A stretch of 17,517 nt of DNA from Gorillibacterium sp. (GTDB lineage Bacteria > Bacillota > Bacilli > Paenibacillales > NBRC-103111). Of the stretch, positions 1-9,935 are shown one piece after another; position 1 is the stretch's first letter; the number at the start of each line of letters is the position of its first letter. Where the stretch lies: assembly GCA_014380705.1 (NCBI GenBank), contig JACMJI010000393.1, positions 1 through 17,517 on the forward strand. The letters are read 5' to 3'. Below the pieces are notes generated by a model. The model saw only the letters and a list, made by a program, of their open reading frames with translations. It did no database searches and was not told where the DNA came from. Position numbers and translations under genes: made by a program.

Positions 1-504
1 TCCAGCTCCAGTGACGGTAAATTGTGCGTTTGGCGGCTTTTGAGAGCCATACTCGGTTGGATAGCGAAATTGCTTCTCCGCGGTACAGTTATGACTGCTG
101 GTACCTGCCATGGCATATTTGGCAGAACCCGAATTCACAAGATTTGCAGCAAGTGCTGTACTTTGCATTGAGGTAGAACATGCACCAAAAACGCCAATAT
201 AAGGAACGCCCAAGGTTCTTGCAACAAAACTGGTACTAGTGATCTGGTTCATCAAATCACCGCCAATGTAGAAGTTGAGCTGGTCCTTGTTAATTCCCGC
301 CTTCTTCATGGCTAGTATTGATGCTTCTTCCATAAATGCTTGTTCTGCCTGCTCCCAGGTTTTACAACCTATGCGCTTATCGTCATGCACCACGTCAAAT
401 TCTGCTGCAAGTGGTCCTTCGCCTTCATCGGGTCCAACAGAGGACGCATATCCCAGAATCTGAGGCTTACTATCAAATCTCCAGCTTTGGTGTCCTTGAA
501 GCAT
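1..504 (-). CDS. spoVAD: Stage V sporulation protein AD, C-terminus cut off by the window edge
   Basis: The first 168 codons are present; the frame is still open at base 1, and the family is about 340 residues long. SpoVAD belongs to the thiolase/ketoacyl-ACP-synthase fold and in Bacillus is a dipicolinic acid-binding subunit of the SpoVA channel that loads DPA into the forespore and releases it at germination (known of the family). Visible hallmarks are an N-terminal WRFDSKPQI stretch, GPLAAEFD, the YIGGDLMNQ segment, and GVFGACST, which sits where KAS enzymes carry their active-site cysteine. The ATG at 504-502 lies 3 bases after the spoVAC stop and has an AGGGGG ribosome site inside the end of spoVAC, so the two genes are translationally linked. 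Identity is clear. Whether this is the main spoVA operon or an accessory copy is discussed under the DUF421 gene. Confidence 0.93.
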   Translation of the reverse strand, partial: MLQGHQSWRFDSKPQILGYASSVGPDEGEGPLAAEFDVVHDDKRIGCKTWEQAEQAFMEEASILAMKKAGINKDQLNFYIGGDLMNQITSTSFVARTLGVPYIGVFGACSTSMQSTALAANLVNSGSAKYAMAGTSSHNCTAEKQFRYPTEYGSQKPPNAQFTVTGAG

Positions 505-507
505 CCC

Positions 508-969
508 TTAGCCCCCTAACTTAATAAGTCCGTGTATGATACCAACAAAGAAGGCTGCAACTGTACCGAAGACGATGACGGACCCGGCTATTTTGAACAT
601 ATTGCTTCCAACACCAAACACAAGTCCTTCTGTCCTGCCTTCAATGGCTGACGAACAGAGCGAGTTAGCAAATCCAGTAACGGGGACAGACGTGCCCGCT
701 CCTGCCCATTGAGCGAATTTATCGTAGACCCCGAACCCGGTCAACAGGCAAGAGGTAAAGATTAGCACCGCTACTGTTGGACTTCCCGCTGTTGTTTCTG
801 TAAAACCCATTCGTTGAAAAAATTTCATTAAAAATTCGCCAATTAAACAAATAAACCCGCCGACGAGGAAGGCTCGCAAACAGTTGATAGCCGTACGTCT
901 TGGCGGTGTTTTTGTCTTGACTAGTTCTTGATATTGTTTTTGTTTTTTTGTCATCTTATTGGATGTCAT
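508..969 (-). CDS. spoVAC: Stage V sporulation protein AC, membrane subunit of the DPA channel
   Basis: This 153-residue protein has a short basic cytoplasmic N-terminus (KMTKKQKQYQ) followed by several hydrophobic helices (about residues 30-48, 66-84, 120-150), and the conserved family segments FMKFFQRMG-like, TGFGVYDKFAQWAGAG and PVTGFANS. SpoVAC is known in Bacillus as an inner spore membrane, mechanosensitive channel-like component needed for DPA movement. The ATG overlaps the TGA of the upstream DUF421 gene in an ATGA arrangement, and an AGGAGG site lies 10 bases before it. spoVAD follows after 3 bases, so the three genes form one operon. Length and motifs fit the family fully; nothing appears broken. 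Expression late in the forespore is expected from the sigma-G-like promoter upstream of the operon. Confidence 0.95.
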   Translation of the reverse strand: MTSNKMTKKQKQYQELVKTKTPPRRTAINCLRAFLVGGFICLIGEFLMKFFQRMGFTETTAGSPTVAVLIFTSCLLTGFGVYDKFAQWAGAGTSVPVTGFANSLCSSAIEGRTEGLVFGVGSNMFKIAGSVIVFGTVAAFFVGIIHGLIKLGG

Positions 970-1880
970 GACGTGTTTTCCTCCTGCTGATCCGTTTTTG
1001 AAGTTCTTGACGTGGGTTTAAGTCGGTGCAAGACCTGCTGTAAATCGTTTGCACAGTTTGAATAGTTTTTCCTATCCTCATCACTTAATGCAGACATGCC
1101 GTAAAGCTCCAGATTCGCTTGGCATTTTTGCAGGTCAGCTTGGAGTGATGTTAAATCAGTTGCGGTTCGAATATTTTTCTGAAGCTTCTCAATAACTCGC
1201 TTATCATCATACAAATCCACATAAAGATTACCGGAATCGTCTATTTGGCCGAGGAACACATCCTTTAAAGAACAGCCCTTCTGCTTCAGCTCGGTCAAGG
1301 TCCAATCCTCTGATTTCCCTGCTCGGTCAAGACCCTCCCGAATTATTTTTCCTTCCATCAAGACGATATTGGGTGCAAGCTCGTTTGCTACCTCCATATT
1401 TAACATACTTGGTGTAACCGCTTGGTATTGCTTTTTCAATAGAACGTTTAATTCACCACTTGTTTCCAAAACGGCATACTCCACTTCGTTGATATCGAAT
1501 ACATCTTTTTTGCGCAGCTCCTCCATTAACTCATCAGGAGAAAACCGCTCTTTGTATAGATTTTTCTCCATCACCCTTCCTTGTTCAATGATTACGGTAG
1601 CCGTACCTTCCATCCACATCTTCAGTTTACGACTACGTAAAGTCAGATGTTCGAATAAGAATGGGACTGTGAACCATACAAGCAGAGCAAGCAAGCCATG
1701 GATGTAATGAGCCTCTACATCTGTCGAGATAAACCCTACGAGCTCCCCTAATGTAATTCCCAAAATATACTCAAACATCGTAAGTTGAGAAATTTGCTTT
1801 TTGCCTAAAATTCGCGTAATGACAAATAAAATAATTACCGCCCCCAAAGAGCGAAAGACAATTTGTAGTGAATTAGCCAC
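966..1880 (-). CDS. DUF421 (YetF-like) membrane protein with fused C-terminal DUF1657-like domain
   Basis: Read from the GTG at 1880-1878, the product has 304 residues. Three transmembrane helices lie at about residues 6-22, 36-52 and 59-78 and carry the DUF421 signature GKKQISQLTMFEYILGI. A cytoplasmic YetF-like alpha/beta region follows, and residues about 243-289 resemble DUF1657, normally a small separate protein. The GTG was chosen because an AAGGGGAG site lies just before it and the homology begins there; the frame is open upstream to 2075, but that part has no membrane-protein character and crosses a terminator and the promoter. In spoVA2mob-type operons DUF1657 and DUF421 proteins accompany SpoVAC, SpoVAD and SpoVAEb (established). 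Here DUF421 is first and overlaps spoVAC by four bases. Its biochemical role is unknown; an inner spore membrane location is inferred. Confidence 0.88.
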   Translation of the reverse strand: MANSLQIVFRSLGAVIILFVITRILGKKQISQLTMFEYILGITLGELVGFISTDVEAHYIHGLLALLVWFTVPFLFEHLTLRSRKLKMWMEGTATVIIEQGRVMEKNLYKERFSPDELMEELRKKDVFDINEVEYAVLETSGELNVLLKKQYQAVTPSMLNMEVANELAPNIVLMEGKIIREGLDRAGKSEDWTLTELKQKGCSLKDVFLGQIDDSGNLYVDLYDDKRVIEKLQKNIRTATDLTSLQADLQKCQANLELYGMSALSDEDRKNYSNCANDLQQVLHRLKPTSRTSKTDQQEENTS

Positions 1881-1914
1881 TTTCTCTCCCCTTTGTAAAA
1901 AAACGCTTTTCGCA

Positions 1915-1944
1915 TAGTATGTTCCTAATTGATGGCAAAAATGT
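1915..1944 (-). promoter_or_regulatory. Candidate sigma-G promoter of the DUF421-spoVAC-spoVAD operon
   Basis: On the minus strand CATACTA (1921-1915) matches the forespore sigma-F/sigma-G -10 consensus exactly. ACATTT (1944-1939) lies 17 bases upstream as a partial -35. The inferred start would leave a leader of about 25-30 bases before the GTG. spoVA operons are known sigma-G targets. The -10 is strong and the -35 only fair. Confidence 0.5.
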
Positions 1945-1974
1945 GTGGATTTGTACCGTTCAACAAATCGAGAA

Positions 1975-2008
1975 CAAAAAAAAGACCAACCGTTTAAGGA
2001 TTGGTCTT
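1975..2008 (-). terminator. Rho-independent terminator after the aldose-epimerase gene
   Basis: An 8-bp inverted repeat, AAGACCAA at 1982-1989 and TTGGTCTT at 2001-2008, has an 11-base loop. On the minus strand it is followed by a run of T residues (complement of the A-run at 1974-1981). It lies about 95 bases past the epimerase stop and separates the sugar genes from the sporulation operon. Confidence 0.75.
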
Positions 2009-2103
2009 CTTTTGATAGATAGGCCATGCCAAGCGCCGTTGGTTTCTTAAGCAAGCTTAAGCTGCCCGATAACACTTTATTGTGTCAAAAAGAGCAGTGA
2101 CAA

Positions 2104-3102
2104 TTAAGCCTTAACGTACAGTCGTCCTAGCTCCTGCCAAATTTCGCCCGGGGCCAAACTGAACAAGCCAATCTGATCGGCTGGAAGCCCCACTTTTGGA
2201 GCATTGACCAGATTAATCTGCGGCTCGGGGCAGAAAAAGCCTTCCGTCGCAAAATTATTCCAGATCATCCATTGCTTATACGAGGTGCCTACATCATAAA
2301 CCAATGTCACACCAAGCTTCGTATCGGTCAATTCCATCCGGTTGCGGCCATTTTGGGCTACCGCAGTATAGTGATTGTCAAGCGCTGCAAAGAACGGATA
2401 CACCCCGTCACCTTGTAACATTTTCTCCTCAGCAGTTAGCGGCTGGTAGCTGCCTGTCGGCAGCATCCGCTCATTCAGCTCCCAACGCTCTCCCAGCGTC
2501 AGCTTAACCTTGTAATCCTTAGCCGAGCTTCCAGGAGCAAAAGGCGCGTTTACTGCTGTATGAAAAGCGAGCAAGCAAGGCATGTCATCTGTTCCGGTAT
2601 TCTTAATAAACACTTGCTGTGTCAAGCCTGTTTCACCACATAACCTATAGGTGAGCTTAAACGTAAAACAATGTGGCAAAAAGCTGTAAATGGGATGGTT
2701 CTCATCGATATGAATGGCTACTGTGACATAACTTTCTTCTCCATTTACGCCGAATTGTTCTACAGTCCATGGGGCCGTATGTAGAAATCCATGAAGATGG
2801 TTTCCCGTTTTTGCCTCATTTACGGGAAATTGATAAACTTTTCCGTTCCAAGGGAATTTTCCATCTTCATAACGGTTAGGTGGAAAAAGCACGGGAATCC
2901 CGTGGATACCCGGGTTAGCCTTGAAACCATCCATATCTTGTTCACCGGGCTCGCGCAGAAATTGGTATTCCTTCTCCGTATCGCGGAAGGCAATTAGATT
3001 TCCGCCGATTTCCGGCAGAATGGCTGCCTCGTAACGTCCTGCTCTCAGCCAAACGGCCTTCTCCCCGTGAAACTGCCCTTCATATGCTGCTGTTTGTGCC
3101 AT
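2104..3102 (-). CDS. Aldose 1-epimerase family protein (GalM-like)
   Basis: The 332-residue product starts at the ATG at 3102 (MAQTAAYEG), chosen over the ATG at 3120 because GAGGGAG sits at the right distance. It has the galactose mutarotase-like beta-sandwich signatures: NHLHG with the substrate histidines near 102-104, the second catalytic-type histidine in LLAFHTA at about 181, and a Glu in CPEPQ at about 293 in the catalytic base position. Aldose epimerases interconvert alpha and beta anomers of hexoses, which fits galactose released by the neighbouring alpha- and beta-galactosidases. The PPNRYEDGKF segment is typical of the divergent Gram-positive branch, so a phosphorylated or unusual hexose substrate is also possible. 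It is the last gene of the sugar block: a strong hairpin precedes it and a terminator follows it. It probably has its own, not clearly recognised, promoter at 3121-3190. Confidence 0.87.
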   Translation of the reverse strand: MAQTAAYEGQFHGEKAVWLRAGRYEAAILPEIGGNLIAFRDTEKEYQFLREPGEQDMDGFKANPGIHGIPVLFPPNRYEDGKFPWNGKVYQFPVNEAKTGNHLHGFLHTAPWTVEQFGVNGEESYVTVAIHIDENHPIYSFLPHCFTFKLTYRLCGETGLTQQVFIKNTGTDDMPCLLAFHTAVNAPFAPGSSAKDYKVKLTLGERWELNERMLPTGSYQPLTAEEKMLQGDGVYPFFAALDNHYTAVAQNGRNRMELTDTKLGVTLVYDVGTSYKQWMIWNNFATEGFFCPEPQINLVNAPKVGLPADQIGLFSLAPGEIWQELGRLYVKA

Positions 3103-3193
3103 ATTTTCTCCCTCTTCCATTGGATAGTCCGCTTAAATCAGTAGTCCGACTTTAACATTAACGCAAATCCGAATGCATTTCAATTCAAACACA

Positions 3194-3233
3194 AAACCGC
3201 ACGACTACCGATCACTCGGTAATCGTGCGGTTT
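3194..3233 (-). terminator. Strong long-stem terminator between melA and the epimerase gene
   Basis: AAACCGCACGA (3194-3204) pairs with TCGTGCGGTTT (3223-3233), and inside it TACCGA (3206-3211) pairs with TCGGTA (3216-3221), giving a 17-bp stem with one mismatch and a 4-base loop. The minus-strand tail TTTTGTGTTTG favours termination of melA and peptide transcripts. The plus-strand side has only a short T-run. Confidence 0.8.
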
Positions 3234-3247
3234 GCTTGTCCGTGGAG

Positions 3248-3325
3248 TTATATCGTGATGATTAGTACAATCACGAGTAGAATAAATAGAAGCAGTATTA
3301 TTACAGCGGGTGTATTCCCCTTCAT
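3248..3325 (-). CDS. Tiny 25-residue hydrophobic membrane peptide, YjcZ-like
   Basis: An ATG at 3325-3323 opens a 25-codon frame ending in TAA at 3250-3248. The start is MKGNTPA, and the rest is an almost pure Ile/Leu/Val/Phe helix (IILLLFILLVIVLIITI) long enough to span a membrane once. GGAG lies about 8-10 bases upstream at a normal distance, and the terminator at 3194-3233 follows directly, so it has the layout of a real gene. The hydrophobic FILLVIV core recalls the YjcZ family of tiny sporulation-associated membrane proteins of Bacillus and Paenibacillus, but the usual glycine/tyrosine-rich head is missing. It could instead be a leader or toxin-like peptide. It lies about 100 bases downstream of melA and may be co-transcribed. 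Function unknown. Confidence 0.5.
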   Translation of the reverse strand: MKGNTPAVIILLLFILLVIVLIITI

Positions 3326-3424
3326 TTAAACCGCTCCAGTCCTATAGGTTTATGGCATTGTATTCCAACATGAGAGCGGTGAACAGGGCGAATACCTAGC
3401 TTGTAACGACAAATCCTTTACTGC

Positions 3425-4930
3425 TTAATTAGCCTTTTCCCGGTCTTTGCCTTTATCAGACTCACCCGCGTTTCTATTCGCAGCCTCTCTATCTTGCTGC
3501 ATCTCATCAACGGTCTTCACCTTAAGTCGAGCGGCTCCTTGGTACTCGCTACGGGTCGGGAGCAAATCACCGCGATCCAGCCGATCCTTCGCTGCGGCAA
3601 TTGCGGTACTATATTGTGGCAGCCATTCAGCTTGAGCCACCAGCATCTCATCAACCATTTGCCAAATCTCTTTCGGGTTGCAAACAGCTCCTACCAGCGG
3701 GTCCATCATGAACGCTTGACGCAATAACATGTCGTTTCCGTGGACAGCTGCTTCGACAGCAAGACGCTGTACTGAAACGCTGACATTACATACTGCAGCA
3801 GGTCCAAGGGGCAACTCGCCTATACGTGGAATATTGATCCCGTTTGCATCGACAAAACCAGGAACCTCAATGATCGCATCGTCCGGAAGATTTGAAATCG
3901 TTCCGTTGTTAATCACATTGAAATGTCCACGGTATACGCGTCCTGTCTCTAACCCCTCAATAATATAAGAGCCATGCTCTTCACTACGCTTATCCGCTTT
4001 GTATTCTTGAGCAGGTTCCTGCATCCAGTTCGGAAAATCTGTCTCAAACCAATTGCGACCTTCTGTACAAACACGCAGATAGCCTCCGGTTTCGCCGTTA
4101 ATCCAGCTCCCTAGATCAATCCAGTCATTAATTTCTTCGGGTCTCTTGCGGTACCAAGGAACGTATTCACTCAGATGTCCATTGGATTCCGTGCTATAGT
4201 AACCGAAACGGCGCATCATATCAATTCGCACCTTCTCTGTACGGACGAAATCTGGATTCTTCTCGAAAGCCTCCAACACCTTATCTGTTAAATCCTCACC
4301 GTTGTGGCGAACTTGAATGTACCAGGTTTGATGATTAATTCCCGCGCAGATGATGTCAACCTCATGCTTCTCAAGGCCAAATGCTGCGGCAATCTGATGA
4401 TGCCCGCCTTGGACACCATGGCACAAACCAATGGTTCGAACACCACCATATTTATTGCAAGCCCAAGTCATCATGGCCATCGGATTCGCGTAATTAAGCA
4501 GGAGGGCATCCGGGGCCGATACTTCACGAATATCCTTACAAATCTGCAGCATCTCAGCTATTCCACGTTGACCATACATAATTCCGCCTGCTGAAAGCGT
4601 ATCTCCAACACATTGATCGACACCATATTTCAAGGGGATGTCCACATCTTTGGCGAAGGCCTCCAAGCCACCTTGACGAATGACACAGAAAATATATTTC
4701 GCATCCTTAAGCGCAGAACGACGATCCGTCGTAGCCTGAATCTGAATCGACAAACCATTCTCATTAATATCTCTTTGGCACAGTTCGGTAACCATGTCTA
4801 AATTATGCGAATTGATGTCTGTAAAAGCCACTTCGGTATCCTTAAATTCAGGTACAGTAAGCAGGTCTCGTAGTAATCCACGAGTAAAGCCAATACTTCC
4901 AGCTCCAATAAAAGCAACCTTAAAAGCCAT
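3425..4930 (-). CDS. melA: GH4 alpha-galactosidase (NAD+ and Mn2+ dependent)
   Basis: From the ATG at 4930 (MAFKVAF) the product has 501 residues. A GGGGG site about 10 bases upstream supports this start rather than the in-frame TTG at 4939. The N-terminal Rossmann motif GAGSIGFTRGLLRDLL (about residues 9-24) binds NAD+. The GH4 metal ligands are visible: Cys170 in LCHGVQGG and His200 in GINHQTW, at nearly the same spacing as in the well-studied Thermotoga AglA. GH4 enzymes hydrolyse alpha-galactosides by a redox-elimination route and act in the cytoplasm on imported melibiose or raffinose-type sugars. It follows the AraC gene in the same direction. A charged tail rich in Lys, Glu, Asp and Arg makes it longer than typical MelA (about 430-450). 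The motif set separates it from GH4 phospho-glucosidases only by overall resemblance, so alpha-galactosidase is likely but not proven. Confidence 0.88.
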   Translation of the reverse strand: MAFKVAFIGAGSIGFTRGLLRDLLTVPEFKDTEVAFTDINSHNLDMVTELCQRDINENGLSIQIQATTDRRSALKDAKYIFCVIRQGGLEAFAKDVDIPLKYGVDQCVGDTLSAGGIMYGQRGIAEMLQICKDIREVSAPDALLLNYANPMAMMTWACNKYGGVRTIGLCHGVQGGHHQIAAAFGLEKHEVDIICAGINHQTWYIQVRHNGEDLTDKVLEAFEKNPDFVRTEKVRIDMMRRFGYYSTESNGHLSEYVPWYRKRPEEINDWIDLGSWINGETGGYLRVCTEGRNWFETDFPNWMQEPAQEYKADKRSEEHGSYIIEGLETGRVYRGHFNVINNGTISNLPDDAIIEVPGFVDANGINIPRIGELPLGPAAVCNVSVSVQRLAVEAAVHGNDMLLRQAFMMDPLVGAVCNPKEIWQMVDEMLVAQAEWLPQYSTAIAAAKDRLDRGDLLPTRSEYQGAARLKVKTVDEMQQDREAANRNAGESDKGKDREKAN

Positions 4931-4956
4931 TAAAATCAAACCCCCTACAATGATTA

Positions 4957-4975
4957 AGTTTAGATTAGTTTAGAT
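4957..4975. repeat. Two 9-bp direct repeats one helical turn apart before melA
   Basis: AGTTTAGAT occurs at 4957-4965 and again at 4967-4975, a 10-base period. It lies in the melA leader or core promoter. AraC-family proteins bind direct repeats, but those are usually spaced about two turns apart and lie upstream of -35, so regulator binding here is only a guess. Confidence 0.4.
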
Positions 4976-4990
4976 ATATAATTCAAGTTC

Positions 4991-4999
4991 ATTGTATCA
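4991..4999 (-). promoter_or_regulatory. Candidate extended -10 promoter of melA
   Basis: The minus strand carries TGATACAAT (4999-4991), an extended -10 with no good -35, as expected for an activator-dependent promoter; the AraC protein encoded just upstream is the obvious activator. The inferred leader is about 50 bases. A competing reading is TTGAAT (4986-4981) with TAAACT (4962-4957) at 18-base spacing. Confidence 0.4.
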
Positions 5000-5050
5000 G
5001 TCCTGTGGATGAAGCGTTATCAAGATTATGACCAATTAACGATACAGGTG

Positions 5051-5962
5051 TCAGAAATTATGACTTTCCCCAAATTCCCAAGCATGACGATCCATACTTT
5101 TACGGCATTCAGCAGGTGTCCGTCCAAAATAATTTTTAAACAAAGCATGAAAATACTGTCTGCTCCCCACACCGACATAACCGGAGATGTCCACAATTGG
5201 AATATCTGTTTGCGTGAGCAGCATCATTGCCTTCTCCATACGGATCACCGTTAGCTGCTCTATGATCGTCTGACCCGACTGTGCTTTAAAAATACGTTGT
5301 AAATAGCCTGGATGAAGATTAACAGCTGCAGCGATGTCGCTTATTTTGATCTCCTGATCATAATTCTGCTTCAAATATTCTAACGCATGCTTCACATATA
5401 AGCTTGCAGGATCAAACCCCGTATTCTTGGCCTCCGCCTGCAACCGTGCAACTCGAATAAGCAGTTGGGATAGCAGCAATTGCACCACCATGCCATCTCT
5501 ACTTCCGTTATCCATTTCCAGGACTAAGCTCTTCATGATGCGATATACTTCATCTGGATCAATTAGCACGACATAATTTTGCGGCTCAGCCACGAGAGAG
5601 AACAGCTCTTGTACTTCGTTGGCTAACTCCCTAAACGAGGGCAGCTTCATCTCCCCTAGCAAAAAGCGAAACTCAACATTCAGCATTCGGCAAGATTTCT
5701 CCACCATGAGTCGGTGCGCAGTATTCGCGTTCAGCATAATAAATTCACCTTTTCGAAGAATGACCGAGGTGGCACTTTGATGAGTGCCTTGTTCAAATTC
5801 AACACGGCATTCCCCATTAATCAGGTACATAATTTCCGTAGCCTGATGCTGATGAAAAAACATAGAATATCCTGTCCATTGTTTATAGTAATAGGCAATA
5901 ACCCGGGGATAGTAGTCACCTTGCATAAGATCCGTTTGAAAAAAAGCTTCAGTAGACGCCAA
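5051..5962 (-). CDS. AraC-family transcription regulator with N-terminal sugar-sensing cupin domain
   Basis: The likely start is the TTG at 5962, preceded by GGAAAGGAAGGGG at proper spacing, giving 303 residues; the in-frame ATG at 5986 has no ribosome site. Residues about 35-100 form a cupin-like sensor (HQHQATEIMYLINGECRVEF). The last about 100 residues hold the two helix-turn-helix units of AraC/XylS: KISDIAAAVNLHPGYLQRIFKAQSGQT, then IPIVDISGYVGVGSRQYFHALFKNYFGRTPAECR, including the typical second-helix signature. It probably senses a galactoside or galactose and activates melA, which lies 120 bases downstream in the same direction, and perhaps lacZ upstream. No coiled coil or membrane segment is seen. 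The family call is secure; the ligand is inferred from the neighbours. Confidence 0.9.
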   Translation of the reverse strand: MASTEAFFQTDLMQGDYYPRVIAYYYKQWTGYSMFFHQHQATEIMYLINGECRVEFEQGTHQSATSVILRKGEFIMLNANTAHRLMVEKSCRMLNVEFRFLLGEMKLPSFRELANEVQELFSLVAEPQNYVVLIDPDEVYRIMKSLVLEMDNGSRDGMVVQLLLSQLLIRVARLQAEAKNTGFDPASLYVKHALEYLKQNYDQEIKISDIAAAVNLHPGYLQRIFKAQSGQTIIEQLTVIRMEKAMMLLTQTDIPIVDISGYVGVGSRQYFHALFKNYFGRTPAECRKSMDRHAWEFGESHNF

Positions 5963-6003
5963 GATGGGTCCCCTTCCTTTCCTCATTACCGTTAATGATT
6001 ATT

Positions 6004-6009
6004 ATTATA
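6004..6009 (-). promoter_or_regulatory. Candidate -10 box of the araC-type regulator gene
   Basis: TATAAT on the minus strand (6009-6004) lies about 42 bases before the TTG start. The -35 region at about 17 bases upstream (near GTTCTG) is poor. Confidence 0.4.
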
Positions 6010-6200
6010 ACAGTTGTTTAAGCTTCCAGAACAGCTGGTGTATCTGATAATTGGCAACTGGTAACTAATAAGAAGAACCGGAGACAACTGCGGCAACTGC
6101 CTCCTATCCTCTTTACGTAGTGGAGATACTCTACACATCTGAACCTAAACTCACTATTACTGAAGTTTATGTTCACTAATTCATTAGGATCGGATCATAT

Positions 6201-6384
6201 CTAACGGCTGCCACAGCCGCTATTTGCATGAAATTGTACTTTTTCAAATCCTAACGGAACTCTGAGACCTTATTAGATGTGAAATGTCTCTTATTCCTAT
6301 AAAAAGTGAAAATAAGAGCGGCTACCGCCGTTAGAGTACAGAACATACCTTTATCCGCCCAATAAGGTCTGTGACCGCCGTTAG
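6201..6384. repeat. Dyad-symmetric array of four 24-bp stem-loop units, 50-bp period
   Basis: Four 24-bp units lie at 6201-6224, 6251-6274, 6311-6334 and 6361-6384. The first two read CTAACGG-(variable core)-...TATT and the last two are in reverse orientation, AATAA...-(core)-CCGTTAG. Unit starts are exactly 50 bp apart within each pair, and all four share one symmetry centre at 6292.5. Each variable core is itself self-complementary but different in sequence: CGGCTG/CAGCCG, CTC/GAG, GCGG/CCGC and GGTC/GACC. The 26-bp spacers do not match each other beyond chance. The array lies in the 642-base gap 5963-6628 between lacZ and the regulator gene, which otherwise holds the lacZ terminator and the regulator promoter, and no supported gene. 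Confidence 0.75.
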
Positions 6385-6500
6385 AGCTCTACGTCACGGG
6401 GTAGAATGCAATACCTTCGCATCGTGAGTTATGTATAGTCTGCACAGACTGTGTCATTTACTCAAGGGTTCACTCAAAGGAGCATTCTGCTATAGACAAA

Positions 6501-6540
6501 AAGACTGTACCAGTCCTTCGAGCATGACGGGTACAGTCTT
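6501..6540 (-). terminator. Rho-independent terminator of lacZ
   Basis: AAGACTGTACC (6501-6511) and GGTACAGTCTT (6530-6540) form a perfect 11-bp stem around an 18-base loop. The minus-strand tail is TTTTTGTC. It lies about 90 bases after the lacZ stop; the plus side has a weaker CTTCTTC tail. Confidence 0.85.
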
Positions 6541-6628
6541 CTTCAGCTTACGTTCTCCAACTCGCTGTTCGTTCAATCCTATACACCGTGGTCCTAATCA
6601 TAATAGCCGGATTCTTTACTTCATATTG

Positions 6629-9766
<3,138 letters not shown>

Positions 9767-9773
9767 CTACCTG

Positions 9774-9779
9774 ATTATA
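9774..9779 (-). promoter_or_regulatory. Candidate -10 box of lacZ
   Basis: TATAAT on the minus strand (9779-9774) lies about 38 bases before the lacZ ATG. No convincing -35 is found 16-18 bases upstream, where the sequence is C-rich (TTCCCC), which suggests a need for an activator such as the AraC protein. The divergent gap 9737-9975 holds this and the Crp/Fnr-box promoter at 9893-9935. Confidence 0.45.
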
Positions 9780-9892
9780 ATGGAAACACAACTTAGGGGG
9801 AAGTCTAATTACTTAAACGATGGAAATTAAGTCCTAACTCCCACTCCTTTTCTCCGCACTGAATCCTGACCTTTTTACAGGCTAATTCACCG

Positions 9893-9910
9893 TTGTGATA
9901 TAGATCACAA
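9893..9910 (+). promoter_or_regulatory. Perfect Crp/Fnr box TGTGA-N6-TCACA at a class II position
   Basis: TTGTGATATAGATCACAA is an 18-bp site with perfect TGTGA/TCACA half sites (centre 9901.5). This is the Crp consensus and also the B. subtilis Fnr consensus. A perfect -10 TATAAT lies at 9930-9935, placing the transcription start near 9942 and the box centre at about -41, the classical class II activator position. There is no -35, as expected. Confidence 0.85.
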
Positions 9911-9929
9911 AGAAGTTTCTGCTAGCTTT

Positions 9930-9935
9930 TATAAT
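9930..9935 (+). promoter_or_regulatory. -10 box of the DUF2249 operon
   Basis: A perfect TATAAT lies 23 bases after the centre-side end of the Crp/Fnr palindrome. The predicted start near 9942 gives a leader of about 34 bases ending in the AGGAGG site at 9962-9967. Confidence 0.7.

Noticed and set aside
1881..2075. N-terminal extension of the DUF421 frame to an ATG at 2075
   Set aside because: It crosses a terminator and the sigma-G-like promoter, has no family resemblance, and a good ribosome site precedes the GTG at 1880.
5010..5022. A cre site for CcpA
   Set aside because: TGAAGCGTTATCA is one base shorter than the cre consensus, which breaks the half-site spacing; kept only as a weak note in the findings.
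6201..6384. CRISPR array
   Set aside because: Units are non-identical, two are inverted, spacing is a fixed 26 bp with dyad symmetry, and no cas genes are near.
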